This document shows, in pieces, positions 55,660-64,000 of a DNA stretch of 64,000 nucleotides. The DNA comes from Yponomeuta sedellus (taxonomy: Eukaryota; Arthropoda; Insecta; Lepidoptera; Yponomeutidae). The stretch spans positions 8,909,975 through 8,973,974 of the forward strand of contig OW203731.1 in assembly GCA_934045075.1 (NCBI GenBank), in the 5' to 3' direction. The notes under the pieces are model-generated. The model was not told the origin of the DNA, ran no database searches, and was given only the letters and a program-made list of their open reading frames with translations. The number at the start of each line of letters is the position of its first letter. Position 1 is the first letter of the stretch. The position numbers and the translations under genes are program-made.

Positions 55660-57080
55660 CGACTACATACAACTAAGATACATTTAAAACGCTCATTAAA
55701 GCTTTGTTAACTATAGACGAGCAAGTATTGCTAAATGGTCTTGGTTATTTTAAATTAAAGTACTTCTTTATTTCCAAATGAGTGTCTCGATAAATTTAAC
55801 CTTTGCGGAATACAATTACAAATAGACAAGCTTACATTGTTAGCTACGGCTAAGCATGTTATTTAATTTAAAACGAGGAAGCCTCGGTTAAACTTAGACA
55901 AGGTTGCTTTGATGCAAGTACCGTGTAACTAATTTAAAAACGTCCCTTGTACTTTTTGTTTCCAAATAAGTGGCTCGATAAATGTAACCTTTGCGGAATA
56001 CAATTACAAATAGACAATCTTACCTTGTTAGCTACGGCTAAGTGTGTTATTTAATTTAAAACGAGCAAGCCTCGGTTAAACTTAGACAAGGTTGCTTTGA
56101 TGCAAGTACCGTGTAACTAATTTAAAAACGTCTCTTGTACTTTTTGTTTCCAAATAAGTGGCTCGATAAATGTAAACTTTGCCGAGTTCAATTAAAATAG
56201 ACAAGTTTACACTTTTAGCTACGGCTAAGCAAGTTATTTAATTTTAAACGAATAAGCCTCGGTTGAACTAAGACAAGATTGTTGTAATGCAAATACCCTG
56301 TAACTTATTAAAAAACTTTCCTTGTACTTTTTTATTTTCAAATAAGAGGCTGGATGAATGTAAACTTTGTCAAATTCAATTAAAATAGACAAAATTACAC
56401 TGTTGGCTACGGCAAAGCATGATATTTAATTTTAAACGATTAAATCTTGGCTAAACTCAGATACGTTTATGTGGTGCAAATACCGTGTAACTTATTTTAA
56501 AACGTCCCTTGTACTTTTTTATTTCCAAATAAGTGGCTCGATAATTGTAAACTATGTCGAATTCAATTAAAATAGACAAGTTTACACTGTTAGCTACGGC
56601 TAAGCATGATATTTAATTTTAAACGATTAACTCTTGGCTAAACTCAGATAACTTTATGTGATACAAATTACCGTTAACTTATTTAAAAACATCCCTTGTA
56701 CTTGTTTATTTCCAAATAAGTGGCTCGACGAATGTAAACTTGTAAACTTTGCCGAATTAAATTTAAATTAGACAAATAAACACTGTTAGCTGCGGCTAAG
56801 TATGTTATTTAATTTTAAACGAATAACACTCGGTTAAACTTAAATAAGTAGCTATGTTGCAAATTACCGTGTGACTTATTTGAAATTTCTCTTGTACTTC
56901 TTTATTTCCAAACAAGTGTCTCAGTAAATGTAAACTTTGCCGAGTCCAATTAAAATAGACAAACTTACACTGTTAGCTACAGCTGAGTATGTCATTAAAT
57001 TTTAAATAAACCATTTAGCTAAAGTTAGATAAGTTGCAATGCTGAAAATTACCGTGTAATTTCTAAAAACATAAACTTGT
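55660..57080. repeat. Tandem array of about 188-bp units (7-8 copies)
   Basis: TTTCCAAATAAGTGGCTCGA-type blocks recur at about 55,771, 55,959, 56,147, 56,335, 56,522, 56,709 and 56,905, spacings 188, 188, 188, 187, 187 and 196. Each unit also has GTTAGCTACGGCTAAG and TACCGTGTAACT. Units differ by point changes, with the second and third most alike. Confidence 0.9.
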
Positions 57081-57675
57081 TACAAAGCTGTCGTTACAGA
57101 AGCGCTCGGTAGTTTATAATTGAGAGCGTTTACAATTTTTAAGATTGGAACTTATTTAAATAACTTAAAATATTCTCGGTGTCACACAGCAAAGACTTTA
57201 TTCCTATCATAATAAGAATCAAAATTCACTTAAGACTTGTCAAGATTCTTCTTTCTTGGCGGGCACGCACTGATTGGCTGATTAGCGTTGCGAGCTGACA
57301 AGTCGAGTGTTGCCACTATATAATTTGTCATGATGATTTTTGTAGCTTTTGGCCCCTCTTCGTAACTTGTCTAAATTATTATTGCAACTAATAGCTGATT
57401 GCATAATTTTCATTAAATTCTAGCCTTTGTTGAAGTGAAGTGATAAATAGTCGACAGTCAGCAGACTTAAAAAATGAGGATTCCAATTCGACTCGTGTGA
57501 ATGTTCTATGTGGGCTTATTGAACGAGGGAGTAAAGCAAGCGAAGTTCTTAGAGTCTTCTAGAACAATCCAGCGTTTGTATGTGTGACTTTTCTTACTTC
57601 TTGATGCGTCATTTTGTTTATCTCTTTCTGACCCACGGGAGAGAAGAAACAGGAACCTTTGAGTGTAAATGATGG

Positions 57676-57890
57676 GTTTTATAGAAAACCAGCTTTTCCC
57701 CGCGACAGTTTTTTCATAGAAAAATCCATTTATATTTTGTAAAATAACATATTTTTTCCGATCTTTTAATAGTTACTCTGCTATTTGGAGACGGGAGAGA
57801 AACACAACAAATAAAAAACCATCAAAATCGGTCCAGTCGTTCTCGAGTTTTTGTGTTCGAACAATTGCGAATTTGTATTAAGACTAGCTT
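57676..57890 (+). mobile_element. RTE-like 3'-end fragment, copy 1
   Basis: TTTTCCCCGCGACAG, AATAGTTACTCTGCTATT and ATCGGTCCAGTCGTTCTCGA follow the pattern of common lepidopteran RTE-like ends. The next copy begins directly after it. Confidence 0.55.
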
Positions 57891-57891
57891 T

Positions 57892-58075
57892 TGCTCGCGA
57901 CTTTATCCGCGTGGTCTACAGAATTTTTTTTCGTGACATTTTCATATAATTTGATAGTTATTCTGCTATTCGGGACGGAGACAAATGCAACAAAATAAAA
58001 ACCATGAAAATCGATCCAGCCGTTCTCGATTTACAAGTGTTAGAACAAACAAGACTTTGTTTTATATATTAAGGT
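57892..58075 (+). mobile_element. RTE-like 3'-end fragment, copy 2
   Basis: ACTAGCTTTTGCTCGCGACT opens the copy; GATAGTTATTCTGCTATTCG and ATCGATCCAGCCGTTCTCGA align with the preceding copy. It ends in TTATATATTAAG. Confidence 0.6.
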
Positions 58076-60440
58076 AAAATTTTAATAGTTTCCTCTTGAT
58101 ATTTGTACCTTTCCTAGTGCTATGTTATGAAAATAGGTCACACCATCTTTATTTCGTATCGTTAAGGTCTTATTTTGGCACTTTACTGTAGCACATTTTG
58201 GCCATTTGTCAGCTTTGTAGTCATCAAACGTATAGTGATGGAATTGTGCTTAGACTGGACTTAAGCTCAATTTTGCGGTTACGTTTTTTGAACGCCTATG
58301 AGTTGCTTATTTGTATTGTAAGCAATGTAAAGTCATTGAGATTATGTACACTTTATGAAGTCTGTAAAAATGTAAACTCTTAAGTCAAAAAATTATTTCC
58401 TTTTCCTGTTTTTATTATCCGGGTCGAGTTATGAGAAATCTGGAAGTTTCGGGTTAATTTTCCTGTGAGTATAATAATCAAAATTACAATTATATTATTT
58501 AAATCCAAATGTAACTTTTACAGATGTAAAAATTTAGCTTTTAAACCTGCCTCGCGTAACTTTTGCCGGACAGGTATTGGCAACACTGCGACACGAGGAA
58601 CAAACGAAAGACCGGCCGGTCATTTCCTTCACAATTTTCTTTCAAAGTTTTTACCATTACTCAAGTTGTGCTGGTTTTATTTCGAGGATTATTTTAAAGC
58701 TAATCTGTCTTCTTTCGATTAAGTGTGTGTGTGAGGCGGCTCATCCATCGATCCAACGACGAGGAATTAAAAAATCTTCTGACGGCATGGGATTTGAAAG
58801 ATAACATTGAAGTTTTCAAAGGCAAGTAGACATACCAAAACATATTTTCTTTCACGTTGTTTGTTATAAATTTACTGTTTGTACACTTAGCGACAGGACG
58901 CGCTACCCCATGGTAGCTGGTGGGAGTAAGAGTATCGGACAAAAAGGGGTATCTATATGGGGTAACAGGGACGTCTTGTGTTGGTACATATATAGCGAAA
59001 ATCAATTACCACATGGCTTTATTGACTGACTTACACTCACTTGCAATAAACTACGAATATTTCTAATTTTCTCCACTAAGACCCTCACTGGTAGGGTAAA
59101 GTCGAAACCTAAAATCTCAGTGGAATCTGCCTCACTGAAACTCGATTTAGTGGGGCAAATTCCACTAGTCTTAAGTCTCGATGGCTTTCGCCCCACCTGG
59201 ATGTTATTATTAATAAATCTCCCTTGAGGAGATATTTTTTTCGATATTACGCATTTGGCCCTATAGTAATTTGTGCTCAGTTTCAGTATAGTAACATAAT
59301 ATAGCACGATTGCATTAATATGTATGTGCATACGTTCTAACGTTGCTACAACTTATAATTTTTTGTTTTAGGACTTGCGGTTGCTGATAACCAGTACTCT
59401 AGAAGGGAAAAGCCTATAAAATCAGGATAAAAATATTTCAATAAATAATGCGGCACGTCTGATTTATTAAGAAATATTGCAACGTGTATACTACGACAAA
59501 ACCCTGAAGACTGCGCCAATTTAAGTAGCACGGGTTATGCCATCGCAATGGTTGGTTACTAGACTATCGATAGTGTGAAAGAAACTATCATTACCGGACA
59601 TCATCTATTGAACAACTACGCATTATAGAGACTCACCCACCAGGTAATTTTCTTCGAAAATGTAATTCCACCCATGCCGGGACCCGTACCTGTGACCTCT
59701 GGCTGTTCGCTCCAGAGGTTGCGGGTTCGAGTCCCGGCATGGGTAGTGTGTAGCTTCTAAACAGGTTTTTAAAATACAATATAAGTGAAACATATTTGAA
59801 GTAAGTTTTTTTTGCAAAATAGGCGCAGACCTATTTCCAATAGGGTTAAGCAAATTAACGCATTTTAATGCTCGGTGGCCTTTTGCGAATAAGTCATCTC
59901 GGTCACTTAACTGTTTGTGCCTTTAACTTGCTTGTGTAGACTGACTGACATCTGAATTTGTTAATAATGCAGATTTCAATTGTATACAAGATCGTTGCGT
60001 ATTTTACATTATTTTATGTCCAGAACGTACGAAGCGGAAAAATTTAATAAGTTAAACAATACAGAGATTGGAGGGCTGTTATTTTTGTATTAACTTTTTC
60101 ACGATTTTGTCATCGTACAGACCCAGCTTAAGTTAATTTATGTTTCTCTAGATCTCTTTTTATCAGCAAATACATTTTACTTGTTTCATATACACAGTCT
60201 TTTCTTTCATGTCTTTCAAGTTTTGTCTATTCGGTACATAATTGGTTTAGGCGCAGAAAGTTCATTTTATAAAATTACACCTTGTGATGTTTTGAGAAAG
60301 ATCTATTGTGTAACTTAAATTATTTCTCTCTCTCTCTCTATAACTAGGCGTTTAGAGAAAGGGTATGCCACTTTTTGCGCCTAGCCACGGTTCACGATAA
60401 ATAATGTTTTTTAGTTTTTTAAATTCTAGGCATATACATT
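58076..60440. other. Interval between the two tandem arrays
   Basis: It holds no supported gene. It contains the second hairpin copy (59,668-59,746) and a short (CT)n run near 60,328-60,340. Confidence 0.4.
59668..59746. repeat. Second copy of the B-box hairpin element
   Basis: CCACCCATGCCGGGACCCGT.. and ..CGAGTCCCGGCATGGGT face each other around a 9-bp loop (59,703-59,711), matching the hairpin at 42,604-42,728. AAACAGGTTTTTAAAA follows on the right, like the AATAGGTT end of the first copy. Confidence 0.75.
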
Positions 60441-60454
60441 TTTTATTCACTTAG

Positions 60455-61400
60455 GTTAACCACAATGTTGAAAATTACCAAGTTATTCAGTATTGTCAAA
60501 CTGTTCATTGGATAGCTACGACCTATCAAATTTGTAATAGTAGCCAATTCAAATTGGTATACTTAACCAATAACTATGCAACATGTATTTCAGCTGTGGT
60601 CACCGAACTAACCCTCTTAAAAAGTTGCATGGTTATAGGTTAAATATGCCGATTTTAATTGGCTAACATTACAAGGCTGATGTTTTGTAGCTACCCGATT
60701 AACATGTTTGACAGCACTGAATAACTTGGTAACTTTCAACAAAGTATTTTAGCTGTGGTCACCCAATCAACCCGCTTAAAGAATAGCATGGATATTGGTT
60801 AAATATACTGAATTGAGTTAGCTAATTTTACAAAGTTGATGGGTTGTAGGCACCCGATGAAGACGTTTGACAGCACCGAGTAACTTGGTAACCTTCTACA
60901 AAGTATTTTAGCTGTGGTCACCCAATCAACCCGCTTAAAGAGTAGCATGGATATTGGTTAAGAATACCGAATTGAATTTGCTAATACTACAAAGCTAATG
61001 GGTTGTAGCTAACAGATGAAGATGTTTGACAGCACCGAATATCTTGGTTACTTTTAACATAGTATTATAGCTATGGTCACCCAATCAACACATTTAAAGA
61101 GTAGCATGGTTATTGGTTAAATATACCGAGTTGAATTAGCTAATATTACAGCGCTGATGGATTGTAGCACCCAATGAACACGATAGATAGTACCGAATAA
61201 CTTGGTTATTTTCAACAAAGTATTTAAGGTGTGTTCACTCAATTAACCTGCTTAAGCGATGACACCATTGGTTGGGTATACCGTTTTTCATTGGCTAATA
61301 TTACAAACCATGAGGGTAGTAGCTACCCAATTAATACAAAACAGTACCAACCACTTGGCAAGGTTGACCAAGCAACTAGGTTGTATCTATCGATTTAGTT
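60455..61400. repeat. Tandem array of about 159-bp units (5-6 copies)
   Basis: AGCTGTGGTCACC-type blocks occur at about 60,592, 60,751, 60,910, 61,069 and 61,227, spacings 159, 159, 159 and 158. Each unit includes GTAGCATGGATATTGGTTAA and GTAACTTGGTAAC variants. Confidence 0.9.
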
Positions 61401-61710
61401 AGCTTAATACAACAACTCGCCCTATTAATGATCACAATGAGGTTTGCTATGTTTACTGATTTATAAACTTTGCGTGACCTATTTTTTAACATACTTACTG
61501 GGTTAATGTTACCAACGTATATCAACAAAGTTCAATGGTTTAATTTTAGCGAAAGTGTTTGCAGGCTCCCTCAGAACCAACTCACTCGGTTGTAAATACA
61601 CAATACTTATTTACTTTTAGCCATTCATTTTTTTCCGTGTAGGGTTTCGTAGGAGCTTTCTACCTGCTTTGCTAAACTAACAACTCCATCAAAGCAATTT
61701 TCAGTGGAAT

Positions 61711-61983
61711 TTGTACGAATTTGTACGCGCTTCAATCAGAACCATCTACAAGCCGCCAAGAAAGATACACCAATTCATGCGAAGTGTCAAGCACAGGATT
61801 CCCTTACAAGAGGCAGGAGTATACAAGCTTGACTGTGAATGTGGTTCCTCGTACATTGGTCAAACCAAGCGTACCATAGCTGAACGGGTGAAGGAACATA
61901 TCGCGGACGTGAAACATAAGCGCTCTGGTAGATCTGCAGTCAGCGAACATACACTTAGCGGTACCAACAGTAAGAATAAATAG
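61711..61983 (+). pseudogene. Penelope-like element fragment: GIY-YIG endonuclease
   Basis: The open frame contains GVYKLDCECGSSYIGQTKRT and AERVKEHIADVKHK, the GIY-YIG endonuclease domain that ends Penelope-like reverse transcriptases, with both the G-V-Y and Y-I-G parts present. It is preceded by VRASIRTIYKPPRKIHQFM. The reverse transcriptase itself is absent and the frame ends early (SGTNSKNK), so this is a 5'- and 3'-truncated piece. Confidence 0.75.
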
Positions 61984-62089
61984 ACTGTAGGTCTCAAGTT
62001 ATCGAGTAAACATGACCAACCTATAAAAGAATAACTTCGTACAAATTCATAATTAAAACTGTTTTAGTACGGATTTCACTCGTTTATTA

Positions 62090-62165
62090 ATTTTTTTACA
62101 ATTTTCCGACGTTTCGGCACATTTACAGGTGCCGTGGTCTCGGATGACTGAGGTGGTAGGAGTCT
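62090..62165 (-). other. Penelope 3' region with degenerate hammerhead-like core
   Basis: On the minus strand GGCACCTGTAAATGTGCCGAAACGTCGG forms a stem-loop followed by GAAACGTC, as in hammerhead ribozymes known from Penelope-like elements; the usual CUGAUGA part is not intact. Reading it as a ribozyme relic is inference. (The motif is given in pieces: stem GGCAC/GTGCC, loop CTGTAAAT, then GAAACGTCGG.). Confidence 0.3.
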
Positions 62166-62386
62166 TTTTGAAAGCAATAACTGTTAGATTACTACCCTCG
62201 GCAAAAATTACAAAAGTTCATTATGAAGTTACCTTCCAAAATAGTTATATCAATTATTTTATATAAAGTCAACAATATTGATTATTAGTAATTGAAGTTA
62301 AAAATTAATTTATAAACCAATTATTTTACATGAACTAAAAATATTGATTATTAATTGAAATTAAAATTAAATCTACAGTCACACTT

Positions 62387-62735
62387 TTAGCAAGGGGGCC
62401 TCATGCACTTAAGCACTGGTTCCCATGCTACCGGTATGTTCCAACCACGATCTCTATTAAAATTTGGATGCCGGCGGATCTCTATTGCCTCACGTATCAT
62501 TCTAGGGAAGAAACGGTCTTCTCGGGCTAGAACTTTAACTTTATCGAAATGTATAAAGTGGTTGGTACCGCTAAGTGTATGCTCGCTGACTGCAGCAGAT
62601 CTACCAGAGCGCTGATGTTTCACATCAGCGATATGTTCCTTCACCCGCTCAGCTATGGTACGCTTCGTTTGAACAATGTACGAGGAACCACATTCACAGT
62701 CAAGCTTGTATACTCCTGCCTCTTGTAAGGCATCT
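62387..62735 (-). pseudogene. Second Penelope-like GIY-YIG fragment, opposite strand
   Basis: On the minus strand the same domain recurs and runs further toward the C-terminus: AERVKEHIADVKHQRSGRSA, VSEHTLSGTNHFIHFDKVKV, REAIEIRRHPNFNRDRGWNI, then PPC and a stop near 62,387. In this copy the YIG triplet reads YIV, which would weaken the catalytic core. The 169-bp overlap with the plus-strand piece forms an inverted repeat (about 61,802-61,970 and 62,562-62,730). Confidence 0.78.
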
Positions 62736-62739
62736 GAAA

Positions 62740-63390
62740 AAGTCCGAAACGATGGAAAATTTTAAAAAATGTATAAAAACAGTTTTAATTAAGCATAATA
62801 TTTCGCAAACCACGCCCTAAATCGACAAATGGTTTTTTACACAATATTTTTAAACGACCAATTCGGACTTCGGATTCGCAACGGATGGACAGACAGACTA
62901 CGAAACTCTAATAAAAAGAGATCTTAAAGTTCACAATCCCACCACATGAAAGTACCATCGCCGTAATCCTGTTTAATGATTCTGTATGCGTTGATGATGG
63001 CGTTGATGATCTGTCAATGTTGGATAAATTACCGACGGAAAAGGGAACCACCTGCCGTTTTATGAGCGACGTTTAGAAAGAAAAACACCATTAAACTATA
63101 CATCATATATCGTAGAGTAAGTACAACGAGGTCAAGGTAGGGATGTGGAATGAGGACGAGTCCGCTAATTACCGCCACCGAGTCGATAACAACTAAAATA
63201 AAACTGCCAAAGAAAATACGGCGCCGAAGGACATGGGAAAACTAAATTATTCTATAGAACAAATTCTATACAATGATTTCGTTTTCCTTGTTGTCATGAT
63301 TCAGTTTTCCACATCATTAGAATGGGTGATTGCACACACACAGCTGAGTATAAAAGGCTAATTTGTCGTGAACTACCGAAATCAAACTCT
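62740..63390. other. Non-coding stretch
   Basis: No gene or clear repeat end is supported. GGACAGACAGACTACGAAAC near 62,890 resembles the end of a LINE-like 3' unit. Confidence 0.35.
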
Positions 63391-63397
63391 ATTCAGA

Positions 63398-63700
63398 GTG
63401 CTTAGTGCGAGTTTGACAGATCCAATCGAATGACTTTACTACCGCGTTAATCGAGCATCGAGTAGTGAATATGAGTAAGTTAACCGTTAGAACTGACAAA
63501 ACGCTGTCACAGTACAACTCGCACTCGCGTTTATTCGTGTTTTGGCTGGTAAACGTGTTCACTTCTCAACGTAAACCATTACAACTCGCACTCAGCAGAT
63601 TTAATTTCCATACTTGTCGCTAGGTGGCGCTTCCTCGATGCCATAGAAATATGAGTTTACGTTAACGCGATCGAGTAGTTAAAAAACTCGCACTAAGCAC
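63398..63700. mobile_element. MITE-like element with 17-bp inverted repeats
   Basis: GTGCTTAGTGCGAGTTT (63,398-63,414) and its exact complement (63,684-63,700) bound about 303 bp. Internal ACAACTCGCACTC motifs occur twice (about 63,514 and 63,580), so the terminal GCGAGTT theme recurs inside. No target duplication was identified. Confidence 0.65.
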
Positions 63701-64000
63701 ATGGGTGAAGTGGTTTAAAATTATAGATAAATAGTTTATTTTATTTATTTATTTTATTATTTTATTTAGTTCATTGTACAAAAAAATAAAGAATTTATAG
63801 AGTTATATCTTTACCGTTTATAAAATGTTTGCATGTTTAAAGAAGCGTAGAAGCAGATGGGTCAAATTCAACAAATACTTTTATATGTGACTTACACAAC
63901 GACGGTAATTCAGTGCCAAAATTATATTTGTAACAAACAGAGACAGTTATATTTAACCGCTAACCATAAAATATCAAATACTGACAACAGAACTCTCAAA

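Larger units (their letters stand above)
55603..61641. mobile_element. Candidate 6-kb element bracketed by a 15-bp inverted repeat
   Basis: TACACGGAAAAAAAT (55,603-55,617) and its exact complement (61,627-61,641) face each other. The first tandem array starts just inside the left end and the second ends just inside the right end. If TA is the duplicated target, the termini are CACGGAAAAAAAT. No transposase is present, so this may be a composite or non-autonomous element, or coincidence. Confidence 0.4.

Noticed and set aside
55660..61400. CRISPR-like array
   Set aside because: Units are 188 and 159 bp with no short repeat/unique spacer alternation, and the sequence is insect nuclear DNA.

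Overview
This window looks like insect nuclear DNA, most likely from a moth or butterfly. Three conserved eukaryotic genes carry GT..AG introns. Long low-coding stretches are full of transposon debris, much of it of the kinds common in Lepidoptera: RTE-like 3' ends, tRNA-derived SINEs, GTACACA-type MITEs, Ty1/copia, an RNase H-bearing LINE clade and Penelope. The host assignment is inference from repeat style; no species is recognised.

Layout. 1-2.95 kb: a decayed Ty1/copia element on the minus strand with its 3' LTR. 2.95-3.6 kb: a short duplicated sequence, one copy split by a MITE that is itself split by a tRNA-derived SINE. 3.7-5.2 kb: a broken multi-exon THAP-domain gene. 5.52-6.23 kb: a non-autonomous hAT element with a perfect 8-bp target duplication, just upstream of UTP14 (6.37-9.25 kb, plus strand). 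UTP14 runs tail to tail into LSM3 (9.31-9.81 kb, minus strand) with 61 bp between stop codons. 10.1-21.05 kb: two related non-LTR retrotransposons in tandem. The first has two uninterrupted ORFs; the second has one frameshift in its ORF2. 21.05-25.5 kb: a second copia element with primer-binding site, 3' LTR and many breaks. It lacks a recognisable 5' LTR because the second LINE ends right at its primer-binding site.

28.9-37.6 kb (minus strand): at least five exons of a myocardin-related transcription factor (MRTF): an N-terminal exon pair, RPEL1, RPEL2, then one large exon with RPEL3, basic region, Q-rich run, SAP domain, coiled coil and acidic C-terminus. Its introns hold MITE, LINE and hairpin repeats. 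From 37.6 kb to the end I see no convincing gene; this may be the MRTF first intron or upstream DNA. It holds several long palindromes, a hairpin element with a 13-bp target duplication, two unrelated-looking tandem arrays (about 188 bp and 159 bp units) bracketed by a perfect 15-bp inverted repeat 6 kb apart, and two inverted Penelope GIY-YIG fragments.

How the genes relate: UTP14 (ribosomal small-subunit processome) and LSM3 (snRNA and mRNA decay ring) are housekeeping RNA-biology genes in a compact convergent pair. MRTF is a regulated actin-responsive SRF coactivator in a long, repeat-rich locus. No prokaryote-type operon, CRISPR array or defence system is present. All coordinates were read by eye, and family names below superfamily level are tentative.
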